A DNA stretch of 64,000 nt from an uncultured Atopobium sp. (GCA_937997345.1 CALKTD010000017.1:39787-103786); one strand, 5' to 3'. Numbered from the stretch's first letter, positions 36,033-46,422 are shown. Numbers and translations: made by a program. The notes: a model not told the origin generated them from the sequence alone.

Positions 36033-36437
36033 TGATGAGATTTCTGGAAATTTCTTTCTTGAAAGACTTTTGAGGTGTCTTTTGAGCACCAAAACGCATG
36101 CGCGGGCAAAATTTTGTCTTAATGAAGCAGCAGAGCAATCCCCCAACAGTACCCACAACGCCAAAATGCAACCAAAATAGTGCCAAGTAGAGCGCATGCA
36201 CACCAAAGTGGTAAAAAATCCGTTTAGTTGGAGATTTCATTTTTCTGCATACAACGTTTGCCCAGATAAAAGTTTTTGAGGCGGTAAAAAATCGTCTTAG
36301 TTGGAGATAAAACAGCTAATTTTCAATTTTCATTTCCAACTAAACGCGTTTTTTACCTTTTTCGGCACATAATTTTGAGCTCAAAAGTTACGTATTCATA
36401 GGAATGCATTTTATTGCATGAATATACAGAAATATGA
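36033..36437. other. Intergenic region with three-copy repeat
   Basis: AT-rich non-coding stretch between phosphoketolase and the LacI-family gene. It holds the repeat family listed at 36210-36357. A 76-codon minus-strand frame here lacks a ribosome-binding site and is not supported. Confidence 0.5.
36210..36357. repeat. Three-copy 25-26-bp repeat, two direct and one inverted
   Basis: Copies at 36210-36235 and 36283-36308 (direct, 23 of 26 identical; core GGTAAAAAATC...TTAGTTGGAGAT) and an inverted copy at 36333-36357. The last two can form a long stem with a loop of about 24 bases, ending in a T-rich run. It could be a remnant of a small mobile repeat, a multi-site operator, or the terminator of a lost transcript. 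Confidence 0.6.
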
Positions 36438-37559
36438 TTAGCGATCCAAGACTCGCACGCTATTCTTCTCAATCATGCGTGGCTCAAGGATTATCTGGAT
36501 TGAAGCGCTATCATCCTGTGCTTCGATGCCGTTATTTTTGCCCGCCGCAACTAATTGCGTCGCGGCAACTTGCATCGCAACTGCTTCCGCCGCAGCTCCC
36601 TGCACAACATCCGCACCCCGCTCGCCCAGACGGCGGAACATAATCGAAAGCGCAGCATCAGAAAGCTCATCAACATTTTGTTCAATCGAGGTCAACGCTG
36701 GCTCAAACAGTGCATCTGAAATGCTGTTATCGTATCCGACAACAGAATAGTCACGCGGAACATGCAGGCCTCGCTCGTACAGATAGCGCAACAAACCCAA
36801 CGCAATGTTGTCGGACGTTGCAACAACCGCCGTGGCGTTCACGCGAATCAGCTGATGAGCTGCAAGATACGCATCAGGAATGTAATAATCACTGGTCAGC
36901 ACAAGCGACTGATCCAGCTCCAGGCCCTTCTCGCCAAGTGCGCGAACGTAGCCGTTGAGGCGGGCGCAGCCGGTGTTGGAGGCGGTGTTGACCATGCATG
37001 CGATGCGGCGATGACCGTGTTCTAGCAGGTATTTTGTGGCCAGGTAGCCGCCAAGCTCGTTGTTGAACGTAACTTTATCGCAGTCGAGCGCGTCGATGGT
37101 TCGGTCCACCATGACAAACGGCACGGGCAGCTGCTCCAGGTCGGCGATAAGCTGCTTCGAGGCTTCTACCTCGTCGGACGTGATGATAAAGATGCCGTCG
37201 GCGCCTCGGTTGACCAGCAGTCGCACAAGATCTGCATCGTTTGACGTGCTGTTATCCGAGTTGGTGATGAACAGTGCGTACCCTCGACGGCGGCACTTCA
37301 TCTCCAGCATTTTGGCAAACGACGAGAAAAACCGGCTCTCGATATTCGGCACGATTAGCCCAAGCGTCTGCGTATGCTGCGTGACCAGGCTTCTTGCAAT
37401 CTGGTTGGGAATGTAGTGCTCGCGACGGGCAACGTCGAGGATGCGGCGACGGTTCTCGTCGCTCACGCGTACCGGCCGGCCGTTCAGCACCAGCGAAACC
37501 GTGGCGGGCGACAACCCCACCTCGTGCGCAATCGTTTTTAGGGTGACTTTTTCTGCCAC
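36438..37559 (-). CDS. LacI-family transcriptional regulator
   Basis: A 373-residue regulator. The N-terminal HTH and hinge (VTLKTIAHEVGLSPATVSLVLNGRPVRVS...RRRILDVARREHYIPNQIARSL) are textbook LacI/GalR, followed by a periplasmic-binding-like sensor domain (LGLIVPNIESRFF, GADGIFIITSD, DRTIDALD, TSDNIALGLLRYL). A GTG at 37559 with GAGG five bases upstream starts right at the HTH. The upstream open frame is compositionally odd and overlaps the next gene's leader. A matching operator lies between it and phosphoketolase. Confidence 0.88.
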   Translation of the reverse strand: MAEKVTLKTIAHEVGLSPATVSLVLNGRPVRVSDENRRRILDVARREHYIPNQIARSLVTQHTQTLGLIVPNIESRFFSSFAKMLEMKCRRRGYALFITNSDNSTSNDADLVRLLVNRGADGIFIITSDEVEASKQLIADLEQLPVPFVMVDRTIDALDCDKVTFNNELGGYLATKYLLEHGHRRIACMVNTASNTGCARLNGYVRALGEKGLELDQSLVLTSDYYIPDAYLAAHQLIRVNATAVVATSDNIALGLLRYLYERGLHVPRDYSVVGYDNSISDALFEPALTSIEQNVDELSDAALSIMFRRLGERGADVVQGAAAEAVAMQVAATQLVAAGKNNGIEAQDDSASIQIILEPRMIEKNSVRVLDR

Positions 37560-37751
37560 GTTACCTCGCAACTTGCCCCGTTTATCGTTGTTGCTTAAGT
37601 ATAATAGTCGAGAAACCCCTGCGGCTGGTCGTCCGCCAAAAGCCAGACGTTGTCTCCACACGACAACTGCACCTGTGCTCCGGCGCTCGCACGCACCTGC
37701 TGCGCCTGCGCCCCGGCGCTCGCACGACAACCGCATTCCGAGAGGACGCGC

Positions 37752-39116
37752 ATGAACATTACACCACAGGAGATCGTCGAGACTCTTGCCATGGTCAGCG
37801 AGCAAAACCTTGACCTGCGTACCATTACGATGGGCATCTCACTCAATAGCTGCGCAGACGAGGACCTTGACCGCATGTGCCAGAAGGTCTACGACCGCAT
37901 CACGCGCCAGGCCGAGCACCTGGTGGCCGTGGCTGAAGACCTAGAGCGTGAGTACGGCATCCCTATTGCCAATAAGCGCGTCTCCGTCACGCCAATCGCG
38001 CAGATTGCAGCATGTACCTCGGCGCAAGACCTGACCCCGCTGGCCCACACACTGGACCGCGCGGCCGAGACACTGGGCATCGACTTTTTGGGCGGCTTCT
38101 CGGCGCTGGTCCACAAGGGCCTTGGCGACGCTGACCGCCGACTCATTGCATCCATCCCCGAGGCGCTGGCTACCACGTCGCGCGTCTGTTCCTCGGTAAA
38201 TGTTGCGTCTACGCGCGCAGGCATCAACATGGACGCCGTCCTACTCATGGCAAAAACCGTGCTCGAAGCCGCTCGTCGCACCACTGACATTCAGTGTTAC
38301 GGTGCCGCTAAGCTGGTCGTTTTTGCCAACATGGTGGAGGACTCCCCCTTCATGGCCGGCGCGGTCCACGGCAGCGGAGAGGCAGACGCCGTCATTAACG
38401 TAGGCGTTTCCGGTCCTGGCGTCATGGCTGCGGCCCTCGCCGAGCTCCCCGACTCCGCAAACCTCATGGATGTTGCCGAGAAAATTAAGCAGACGGCGTT
38501 CAAAATTACCCGTGCAGGCGAGCTAATGAGTCGCGAGGCTTCAAGGCGCCTAGGTGTCGAGAAGGGCATCGTAGACCTGAGTCTTGCGCCTACCCCAGCA
38601 GCTGGCGATTCCGTCGCTAAAATTCTGGAGCTCATCGGCGTTGGCGAATGCGGCGGTCCTGGAACTACCTGCGCACTTGCCCTGCTCAACGATGCCGTCA
38701 AGAAGGGCGGCGTCATGGCGTCGTCAAGTGTTGGTGGTCTGTCCGGCGCATTCATCCCGGTCTCCGAGGACGCGGGTATAATTCGCGCAGCTCAAGACGG
38801 TGCGCTTTCTCTCGAGAAACTCGAGGCAATGACCTCGGTGTGCTCCGTTGGCTTGGACATGATTGCTATTCCTGGCGATTCCTCCGTGGAAACCATTGCG
38901 GGCATCATCGCAGATGAAATGGCTATTGGCGTCATCAACACCAAGACCACGGCGGTCCGCGTTATCCCAGCTATCGGTTACAACGAGGGCGATGTCCTGG
39001 AGTTTGGTGGTCTCTTTGGTTCCGCGCCAATCATGCCGGTCAATCAATTTGCGGGCACCGTACTTGCCCACCGAGGCGGTCGCTTCCCCGCTCCGCTTAA
39101 TTCGCTTAAGAACTAA
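37752..39116 (+). CDS. PFL-family (UPF0210) protein
   Basis: A 454-residue protein of the UPF0210 family, structurally related to pyruvate formate-lyase but without known activity. Typical segments: [43 protein letters not shown] and [23 protein letters not shown]. The usual partner, a small ACT-domain protein just upstream, is absent here. GAGAGGAC precedes the ATG at 37752. GC-rich like its neighbours on the left, in contrast to the helicase gene that follows. Confidence 0.9.
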   Translation: MNITPQEIVETLAMVSEQNLDLRTITMGISLNSCADEDLDRMCQKVYDRITRQAEHLVAVAEDLEREYGIPIANKRVSVTPIAQIAACTSAQDLTPLAHTLDRAAETLGIDFLGGFSALVHKGLGDADRRLIASIPEALATTSRVCSSVNVASTRAGINMDAVLLMAKTVLEAARRTTDIQCYGAAKLVVFANMVEDSPFMAGAVHGSGEADAVINVGVSGPGVMAAALAELPDSANLMDVAEKIKQTAFKITRAGELMSREASRRLGVEKGIVDLSLAPTPAAGDSVAKILELIGVGECGGPGTTCALALLNDAVKKGGVMASSSVGGLSGAFIPVSEDAGIIRAAQDGALSLEKLEAMTSVCSVGLDMIAIPGDSSVETIAGIIADEMAIGVINTKTTAVRVIPAIGYNEGDVLEFGGLFGSAPIMPVNQFAGTVLAHRGGRFPAPLNSLKN

Positions 39117-39171
39117 CCGAGAAACCCGTTAGGCCAAAAACAATCCAAGTCAAAATCATGGAGCATACATC

Positions 39172-41898
39172 TTGCACGCAAGTACTACACAACAAGTATT
39201 TCAGGAACTGTCATTCAATGGACAGTGGAGACGCTATCAGCAACGCGTGTTAGATAGCTGCAAAACGTATATGGCGGATGGTCATATACATCTTGTTGCA
39301 GCTCCAGGTTCTGGAAAAACAACTCTTGGTATCGAATTCATTAAGCAGTTTGGACAGCCAACCTTAGTCTTGGCACCAACGGTTACCATACGACAACAAT
39401 GGGTTGATAGAATTACCACAGTTTTTCTCGCCAATCCTTCACACGCAGAACAGCTCATCTCCCAAGATTTAAAGAACCCAAAACTCATTACCATTGCTAC
39501 GTATCAAGCTCTTCACAGTGCAATGAGCCAGCTCAAAGGAGAATCAAGAGCTGAAGACACCGATGATCAAGCTGAAATTGAGCACTTTGATTATCAGGGA
39601 TTTGATGTTGTAGCAACCTTTAAAGAACATGCATTAGGAACTCTTTGTCTAGACGAATGTCATCATCTTAGAAATGAATGGTGGAAGAGTTTAGAAGCAT
39701 TCCGCAATTCGTTTACCAGCATACACATGATCTCTCTTACAGCAACTCCACCTTATGATGACGATCCGGCACTCTGGAAACGCTACATTACTATGTGTGG
39801 CCAGATTGACGAAGAAATAACCGTACCTGAACTAGTTAAAGAGAATAGCCTCTGTCCTCATCAAGATTACGTATATTTTTCGTTTCCCACCCGAGAAGAG
39901 AAAAAGCAACTTAAAGCCATCGATATACAAAAAGAGAATGTTCTCCACGATATATCATCCGACAATCTATTCATCGAAAAAATACAGGACTGTGCTGCTC
40001 TTACTGGTCGAATTAGTATTGACGAGCTACTTGAAGAGCCAAAATTCCTTTCAGCTACACTTATTTTCTTGCATAGCAAGGGATGCTCATATCCAAAAAA
40101 CTTCCAGCAACTTCTCGCAGTAAAAAAGCTTCCTCCTTTGGACCTTGAATGGTTTGAAATTTTGTTGCAAGGAGCTCTTTTTACAGTTCCTCACTGGTAT
40201 GACTTTACAAAAGACGAAGTCAAACAGATAAAGCATCAATTGCGTTCTGCTGGTTTAATTGAACGAAAGCAAGTCAAACTTTGTCGAAATAAAGAGCGGG
40301 ATCTTCTCTTAACACAATCTCTTGGAAAACTTAAAGCTGTTCAGGAGATTTTCTCCTCTGAATATCAGTCACTCGGCGCTAATCTACGCCAGCTCATACT
40401 TACTGACTATATCCGTAAAGACTTTGAGCCACGTCTAGGCGACGAAAATGCAAAATTAACCCAACTTGGGACACTTTCTTTTTTTGAATCCATCCGTAGA
40501 GAAACCGTAAAGCAGCAAATACCAGTAGCTCTTGCTGTTCTTACCGGAAGTCTTGTTATTATTCCAACAGCTGCTCGACACCGATTAGAAGATCTTCTTG
40601 ATGCAGATCGCCTAAAATTCTTACCAGTTGGATGTTTAAACCCTAATGACTATCTCAAAGTTTACCTATTTGGAGACCAACACGATTTAGTTGGTGCTGT
40701 TACACAGCTCTTCCAAGAAGGCTTTATCCAAGTTGTTATTGGAACAAAATCTCTACTTGGAGAAGGTTGGGACGCGCCCTGCATTAATTCACTTGTTCTG
40801 GCAAGCTTCGTAGGTAGCTTTATGCTAAGCAATCAAATGCGAGGACGTGCAATTCGTGTTATGCCAAATAATCCTGATAAGACCAGTAATATATGGCATC
40901 TTATTTCCGTCAATATATCAAAAAATACCGCAGATAATCCATTTGAATCCTCTTCTACATGGGCAAACACTCGCTTTGATGGCGATAGCCCGGACATGGA
41001 ACTTCTGAACCGTCGTATGCAACAATTTTTGGGTCTTAGTTATACAGAAAACGTTATCGAATCAGGAATTGAACGCTTTAATTTTGGATTTATTACATTC
41101 ACCAAAGAGAATCTAACGCATCTTAATGAACAGACTCTTTTGCGCTCAAGGCTTCGCCAAAACCTTAAAGAGGATTGGCGAGAAGCACTTCCAATTTACG
41201 ACAACATGGAAGTAACACAAGAAATCAAAATTGATAACAATATAATCCCTCATGCAGAATTTTGGGATACCCAGAAATTACTTCTTTTGACTCTCGCAAC
41301 AATGGCATCCAACATTATCTTCTATATATTTCAATCAATCAGAAGTCGGTCTGGTCAAGTCCCAATAAATATTGCCTCATTTTTGCTGATTGTACTGGGG
41401 CTTTTATGGTTAAGATATTTTCTTTATCGTAGCCCTTATAAACGACTAAAAGTACTTGGTAAATCTATCCATAAAGCACTTCTAAATAAAAATTTTATCC
41501 AAACTCAACAAACTGATGTACAAGTCATCCAACATGATAAACATGCAGTTTCAACAGAAGTATTCCTCAAAGGCGGAACCAATCGAGAAAAAGCAGTCTT
41601 TACAAATACCGTTCTTGAGTTCTTTGCACCAATCGAAAATCAACGTTATATTCTTAAAGCTCGTCATAAAGTGAGCGACCAAACCAGCTATTTTGCTGTG
41701 CCAAACTTATTTAGTAAAAATAAATCCGATGCTCAAGAATTTGCAAACTGCATAAGTAACAAACTTAGAAATTACGAGCTTATTTATACACGCAGCGAAG
41801 AAGGACGACGGATACTCCTTGATGCTCGCATAAAAGCACTCTCAAACAAACAGGACCGTACGTCCACTAAAAAACGAGTAATCTCACCTTTAAAGTAG
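39172..41898 (+). CDS. DEAD/DEAH-type superfamily 2 helicase with membrane helices
   Basis: A 908-residue protein. Helicase motifs: Walker A APGSGKTT (about residue 45), motif Ia LVLAPTVTIRQQW, DECH box LCLDECHHL, motif III SLTATPP, and motif VI QMRGRAIRV at about 555. After the helicase core come two hydrophobic helices (about 700-760: LLLLTLATMASNIIFYIF and NIASFLLIVLGLLWLRYFLY) and a C-terminal domain of about 140 residues. A membrane-anchored SF2 helicase is unusual. The start is a TTG at 39172 with GGAG about 10 bases upstream. The gene is clearly AT-richer than the PFL gene before it, suggesting transfer. Confidence 0.75.
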   Translation: MHASTTQQVFQELSFNGQWRRYQQRVLDSCKTYMADGHIHLVAAPGSGKTTLGIEFIKQFGQPTLVLAPTVTIRQQWVDRITTVFLANPSHAEQLISQDLKNPKLITIATYQALHSAMSQLKGESRAEDTDDQAEIEHFDYQGFDVVATFKEHALGTLCLDECHHLRNEWWKSLEAFRNSFTSIHMISLTATPPYDDDPALWKRYITMCGQIDEEITVPELVKENSLCPHQDYVYFSFPTREEKKQLKAIDIQKENVLHDISSDNLFIEKIQDCAALTGRISIDELLEEPKFLSATLIFLHSKGCSYPKNFQQLLAVKKLPPLDLEWFEILLQGALFTVPHWYDFTKDEVKQIKHQLRSAGLIERKQVKLCRNKERDLLLTQSLGKLKAVQEIFSSEYQSLGANLRQLILTDYIRKDFEPRLGDENAKLTQLGTLSFFESIRRETVKQQIPVALAVLTGSLVIIPTAARHRLEDLLDADRLKFLPVGCLNPNDYLKVYLFGDQHDLVGAVTQLFQEGFIQVVIGTKSLLGEGWDAPCINSLVLASFVGSFMLSNQMRGRAIRVMPNNPDKTSNIWHLISVNISKNTADNPFESSSTWANTRFDGDSPDMELLNRRMQQFLGLSYTENVIESGIERFNFGFITFTKENLTHLNEQTLLRSRLRQNLKEDWREALPIYDNMEVTQEIKIDNNIIPHAEFWDTQKLLLLTLATMASNIIFYIFQSIRSRSGQVPINIASFLLIVLGLLWLRYFLYRSPYKRLKVLGKSIHKALLNKNFIQTQQTDVQVIQHDKHAVSTEVFLKGGTNREKAVFTNTVLEFFAPIENQRYILKARHKVSDQTSYFAVPNLFSKNKSDAQEFANCISNKLRNYELIYTRSEEGRRILLDARIKALSNKQDRTSTKKRVISPLK

Positions 41899-42011
41899 CT
41901 ACCGTTCGTGACCACGCCTATCACATTCATGGTCAACGTGACTACCATGTTCGCAGTGGTATGTTGGTGCTCACCGTGCGCGTGACCCTCGTGCTCACAA
42001 CATCGCGCAAA

Positions 42012-42040
42012 TTCAACCCTTTTGAGCTTGCTGGTATAAT
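42012..42040 (+). promoter_or_regulatory. Candidate promoter of the DUF218 gene
   Basis: TTCAAC (42012-42017) and a perfect TATAAT (42035-42040) separated by 17 bp, about 70 bp before the start at 42113. Confidence 0.45.
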
Positions 42041-42112
42041 TCTTGCAGACGGGTTTCTCACCAAATAAACTGCGTTTAAAGGAGAAAACCAGCAATCACG
42101 GAAGGAATGTGC

Positions 42113-43249
42113 ATGCCCACAGACAACCTATTGAGAGACGCAGGGGCTCATTTTAACTGGGAATATATAGTTTCAATTGCGCTTTTACTGGCTCCGGCGG
42201 TTGTTCCAGGTGTGCTTTTTATTTACTCCTTTATCAAAGAACCTCGACAGTTTCGCAATGCACTTTTTCTGTTTGCAGCTCTTGCATGGTCCTCGGTTCT
42301 TCTGGTATTGAGGTTTAATAACTATATTCTTGGATTAATTTTGGTTGCTCTTGTGTTACTAACACCTTTTCTAACCATTATTTTCTTACTAATTAACACC
42401 GTAGTTGTTGTAAAAAATAATGGATTTTCGCTGACATCGATGCTGCCGTTGTTGATGGCTGGATTCCTTATCCTGCTCATTGCTTCTCCCGCTATCGTGA
42501 ATAATTTGGACCCAGATACTCACCGCGTTGTTGTCGTTTTACTGGGGCTTTTTATACTTGAAAGCCTGTGGTTCTCGTTTACCTTTGTAGCTTTGCTGTT
42601 CTATTCATGGATATACCGAATCCTTCCCCGTCGCCGCACCTATGATTACATCATTATTCATGGCGCCGGACTTGATGGCCCGCGACCAACTCCTTTACTT
42701 GCAGGCAGAATAGACAAGGCTCTCGAACTTTGGAACAAGCAACATCAACACGGAAAGTTTGTTGTTTCCGGAGGTCAAGGTGCTGATGAAGTTGTCTCCG
42801 AGGCTCAAGCTATGCGCGACTATCTTCTAGAAAAGGACGTTCCACTCGATGCAATCCTTATGGAAGACAAGTCAACTACTACCTGGGAAAATCTCAAATA
42901 CTCGATAGGTATTATCAACAATGACCGAACAGCAAGCGCCAACACCACCAGCGTTAACGCAAGCTCGTCCAGCGGTTCTTCCGCAACTTCCACCACAGCC
43001 ACCGAATGCACCACCGCGGTTGTTACCAGCGATTTCCACGTTTTCCGTTGCGCTGAATACGCTCACAATCTAGGCCTTAAAGCAGACGGCATTGGATCTC
43101 ACACAAAGGGCTGGTACTGGCCTACAGCATTTATCCGCGAGTTTATTGCAATCACTAAAGCGCACCTCTGGCCGTATCTGGTTTTTGCTAGCATTTATAT
43201 ATTGATTAATGTTCTCGACTACATATTCTTCTTCCTAGGGACTTTGTAG
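42113..43249 (+). CDS. DUF218 (YdcF/ElyC/SanA-like) membrane protein
   Basis: A 378-residue protein with five or six N-terminal membrane helices (about 20-180) and a DUF218 domain: YIIIHGAGLDGPRPTPLLAGRIDKAL, FVVSGGQGADE, ILMEDKSTTTWENLKYS and VTSDFHVFRCAEYA. A C-terminal helix follows (LVFASIYILINVLDYIFFF). DUF218 proteins are linked to envelope and peptidoglycan-precursor homeostasis. A Ser/Thr-rich insertion (TTSVNASSSSGSSATSTT) interrupts the domain. GGAAGGA at proper distance favours the ATG at 42113 rather than 42107. Confidence 0.82.
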   Translation: MPTDNLLRDAGAHFNWEYIVSIALLLAPAVVPGVLFIYSFIKEPRQFRNALFLFAALAWSSVLLVLRFNNYILGLILVALVLLTPFLTIIFLLINTVVVVKNNGFSLTSMLPLLMAGFLILLIASPAIVNNLDPDTHRVVVVLLGLFILESLWFSFTFVALLFYSWIYRILPRRRTYDYIIIHGAGLDGPRPTPLLAGRIDKALELWNKQHQHGKFVVSGGQGADEVVSEAQAMRDYLLEKDVPLDAILMEDKSTTTWENLKYSIGIINNDRTASANTTSVNASSSSGSSATSTTATECTTAVVTSDFHVFRCAEYAHNLGLKADGIGSHTKGWYWPTAFIREFIAITKAHLWPYLVFASIYILINVLDYIFFFLGTL

Positions 43250-43295
43250 CTGCGAGGTATACCTCATTGCCCCCTACGACCAGGAAGGAAGTCAG

Positions 43296-45569
43296 TTGGA
43301 GACATTTGAATTTGTACTCATCGTTTTAACGTGCGTCGCAGCTTCCTCGGTCATCGACAAGTTTGTCAGCGTCTCCATCCCGGTAATCCAGGTGGTCATC
43401 GGCCTATTGGTGGCACTCGTTTTACCCAGCGTCCAAGAAGTGCATTTTGAATCCGAGCTCTTTATGCTGGTCTTTATTGCTCCGCTCCTCTTCAACGAGA
43501 CGAGAGAAACCAACATCCGTGCACTTCTTCTCAACTTGAACAGTATTTTGTCGTTAGCAATTGCACTAGTAATTGTCAGTGTTCTCTCGGTCGGCTACGC
43601 CCTCCATCTTATGGTTCCCTCAATCCCCCTAGCTGTGGCTTTTGCACTTGCTTCAGCGCTTGGTCCAACGGACGCAGCCACCGTTACTGCACTTAAATCA
43701 AGCATTCATCTGACCCATCGCCAGCAGACGCTTCTCTCCGGAGAGTCCTTAATTAATGACGCGTCCGGCGTTGTTGCATTCCAATTCTCCGTTGCAGCAG
43801 CTGTTACGGGCACGTTTTCACTGATAGATGCAACAGGTTCATTTACGGTGCTTTTTGTAGGCGGCGTGGCAGTGGGAATTGTCACAGGCTTTGCCTTCTC
43901 TGCCATCAACGCAATGCTTGGCAGATTGGGCTATGAAGACACTGTCGCAAACGTCCTCTACGAAGTACTCACGCCATTTCTTGTCTATCTTCTTGCCGAA
44001 ACCTTTCACGTTTCTGGCGTACTTGCCGTTGTAGCGGCGGGCTTAGTAATTGCACTTCCTCGCAGACAACACAATAAAGCGCTGGTAGCAAGGCAGAAGC
44101 TGGTATCCGATTCCACATGGAAAGTCATAAGCTTCCTCATCAACGGCACTATCTTTGTCTTCCTAGGAATGCAGCTTCCACTTGCCGTACTCCCTGGTAC
44201 TAACGGCGGCCTTAATATCGTGCAGATTCTAGGTATTGTTGCTGCAATCACTCTGTTTATGCATAGTGTCCGCTTTGCATGGCTCTACGCGCTGGAAACT
44301 CACAAACTCCACAAAGGTGGACACCTCTGCACTGGTAAAGACAACGAGAAGGACGATGGCGAGAATACCGTCGAGCAGCACTCTGAACTGGACTCTACTC
44401 AAAGTGCTGAGCAATCCCTCAATCAGTCCAAAGCCACGTGTACTCCAAAGCCTATCTCTATCACATCTGCCGAGCTCATTAAAAACGTATTAGTCACCAC
44501 CATTGCGGGTGCAAAAGGCGCGGTAACGTTGTCGATCATCCTCACCTTGCCCCTAGTAACTCAGTCCGGAGCAGTATTTCCACAGAGGGATCTGTTAATT
44601 ACCATTGCCGCCGGCGTTATTCTCGCCACATTGTTCTTGGCAGACAACCTGTTGCCTGCGTTGTCCAAATCTCCGGAAGCCGACTCTGACCTACCCGAAC
44701 GCCTCCACAAGGGAGAGATTGCCGTTTTGGAAGCCACTCTCGCCGAGCTCAGGAGCATGTTACAGTCCGAAAACCCCATGTCAGAGTATCTACCTGCTCT
44801 TCGTTTGACCATCACGCGCTATACCAACCGCCTATTTGCTTCTCGTATTACTGCACCCGACTCGGGCAAACTGATGAAAGAAGTAATACTTCACGAGACA
44901 GAAGTCCAACGGAAATGCCTTGAGGAGCTTCGCAAGCGTCACGTTAAGACCAACAACCCTATTCCATGGGACCAAATTGTCGATGACATTACTTCAATCC
45001 GCAGGTCAGTAGGTTATTATGGACCTATTGCAAACATTGCTGCAAAGACGAACCACCGCTCGAGGTTTGCCGTTGCTCTCCACGAGCTTAAGCTGTCAGC
45101 ACAACGCATCATCAATGGTGGCATCAGACATCTAGAGGATGCTGACCAGTCCTACTACCAGGCATGTCTATACGCGCTTGAGATGGAATACGCAGGGCTC
45201 GACGAACTAAAGCGCATTGCAAACGGCGACGATGAAGAAATGGCGGTCATTGCGTCAAACTTGATGATTGACCACGAGTCGACAATTGAGTCTATTTGGA
45301 GCCGCATCAATATCAACGATGAGCACGGCTCTAGTACTACTCAAGTTTCCTACCTACTGCCTTACAATCTGAGCTCACATAAGATGTCCCCGCACTTTAG
45401 ACAACAGATTGCCAATGCTCGCGAGTACGCCGATGATGTGGCAGAAAACGCACTGCGCATTGAGTTGGACCAGATCTCGCGCCTTCAGTCTGAGGGCATC
45501 ATTGACCGCGAAGTTGCTGCTCACCTACGCGAAAACGTCTACTATCTGCAGATGGCTCTGGGCGAGTAG
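43296..45569 (+). CDS. CPA1-family Na+/H+ antiporter
   Basis: A 757-residue protein. An N-terminal antiporter domain of about 12 helices (1-460) includes GPTDAATVTAL (the ion-site Asp in the TD-rich helix 4) and GESLINDASGVVAFQ (the ND motif of helix 5). A long soluble region breaks the membrane domain (about 340-385, acidic: GKDNEKDDGENTVEQHSELDS). The C-terminal 300 residues are cytosolic and helical. It exports Na+ for H+ and contributes to pH and salt balance. It starts at a TTG behind AGGAAGGA. Confidence 0.88.
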   Translation: METFEFVLIVLTCVAASSVIDKFVSVSIPVIQVVIGLLVALVLPSVQEVHFESELFMLVFIAPLLFNETRETNIRALLLNLNSILSLAIALVIVSVLSVGYALHLMVPSIPLAVAFALASALGPTDAATVTALKSSIHLTHRQQTLLSGESLINDASGVVAFQFSVAAAVTGTFSLIDATGSFTVLFVGGVAVGIVTGFAFSAINAMLGRLGYEDTVANVLYEVLTPFLVYLLAETFHVSGVLAVVAAGLVIALPRRQHNKALVARQKLVSDSTWKVISFLINGTIFVFLGMQLPLAVLPGTNGGLNIVQILGIVAAITLFMHSVRFAWLYALETHKLHKGGHLCTGKDNEKDDGENTVEQHSELDSTQSAEQSLNQSKATCTPKPISITSAELIKNVLVTTIAGAKGAVTLSIILTLPLVTQSGAVFPQRDLLITIAAGVILATLFLADNLLPALSKSPEADSDLPERLHKGEIAVLEATLAELRSMLQSENPMSEYLPALRLTITRYTNRLFASRITAPDSGKLMKEVILHETEVQRKCLEELRKRHVKTNNPIPWDQIVDDITSIRRSVGYYGPIANIAAKTNHRSRFAVALHELKLSAQRIINGGIRHLEDADQSYYQACLYALEMEYAGLDELKRIANGDDEEMAVIASNLMIDHESTIESIWSRININDEHGSSTTQVSYLLPYNLSSHKMSPHFRQQIANAREYADDVAENALRIELDQISRLQSEGIIDREVAAHLRENVYYLQMALGE

Positions 45570-45570
45570 T

Positions 45571-46383
45571 ATGAGCGCCGCACCAGACACGCGCCCAGCA
45601 GACGACGCCGCAGCCTCCCGTCCCGCTGATGGCGCAGCCTCGCGCTCCGCCAACCCCGTGGCGAGAAAAACGATCATCTCCGGATTTTCTGTCCACGTGA
45701 AGATGTCCTCTGTAGCTGGAGCTCCTGTTGTTTACCTCTTGGATAACGTAGCCGACCACTCTCCCGTTCAGGTACCTGCAGGCGTCAGCCTAGTGCGCAT
45801 TGGCGTTGACCCGTGGGAAGAGAATTTCTCGCCCTGGTGTGCTCCGCGCGTTTTTGCCAAGGACCCCAACTTTGGCGACGGCGCCCAAAAGACGCTTAAT
45901 ACCCTTATCAACCAGGTTGTCCCTTGGGCAGAATCGGAGCTTAACGAGCCGCCAGCGTATAGGGTGCTTGTGGGATATTCGCTTGCGGGCCTGTTCAGCC
46001 TCTGGGCCGGCATGACGCAGTCCGCCGCCGCCACGACACCGCAGCTCAGCACCCTCACTGCACCAGACGCCGCCGCTCCCGTTGCAACCTTCCAGCGCAT
46101 CGGAGCCGTCTCGGGATCGTTCTGGTTCCCAGGCCTTCTGGGCTACGTAGACCATCAGCTCAGTGCAGGGGCAGTCGGCCTCACACATGCCTATCTTTCG
46201 CTGGGAGATCGTGAAGCACGGACTCCCAATCCGCAAATAATGCACGTGCGAGAAAACGCCGAACTTCTCGCCAGCAGGTTGGAGAAAGCCGGGATCACCT
46301 CGACGTTTGAACTCAACCGCGGAAATCACTTCCAAAACGTTGAGGGAAGAATGCAGAAAGCTCTGAACTGGCTGCTCAAATAG
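45571..46383 (+). CDS. Esterase-like alpha/beta hydrolase
   Basis: A 270-residue protein. A low-complexity Ala/Pro/Ser N-terminus (about 1-30) is followed by a hydrolase core with the elbow G-Y-S-L-A-G (VLVGYSLAGLFSLWAG), an acidic strand (YLSLGDREART) and a late catalytic His (LNRGNHFQNVEGR). It resembles the IroE/Fes-like protein at 24192-24878 in the elbow and order of elements, so the two may be distant paralogues. The ATG directly follows the antiporter stop (TAGTATG), suggesting translational coupling. Confidence 0.7.
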   Translation: MSAAPDTRPADDAAASRPADGAASRSANPVARKTIISGFSVHVKMSSVAGAPVVYLLDNVADHSPVQVPAGVSLVRIGVDPWEENFSPWCAPRVFAKDPNFGDGAQKTLNTLINQVVPWAESELNEPPAYRVLVGYSLAGLFSLWAGMTQSAAATTPQLSTLTAPDAAAPVATFQRIGAVSGSFWFPGLLGYVDHQLSAGAVGLTHAYLSLGDREARTPNPQIMHVRENAELLASRLEKAGITSTFELNRGNHFQNVEGRMQKALNWLLK

Positions 46384-46422
46384 GGTAAGATTCTTCAGAA
46401 CGAACGTGTCCAGAGAGGTTTT

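Noticed and set aside
36010..36240. 76-codon minus-strand frame between xfp and the LacI gene
   Set aside because: It starts inside the repeat unit, lacks a ribosome-binding site and covers the LacI operator.
37600..37605. TATAAT upstream of the PFL gene
   Set aside because: No -35 element at acceptable spacing, so I do not call a promoter.
41784..42095. Minus-strand frame with a His-rich run (HEGHAHGEHQH)
   Set aside because: It overlaps the helicase 3' end and the promoter of the DUF218 gene, and has no convincing start. It could be a relic of a metal-binding protein but I cannot support it.
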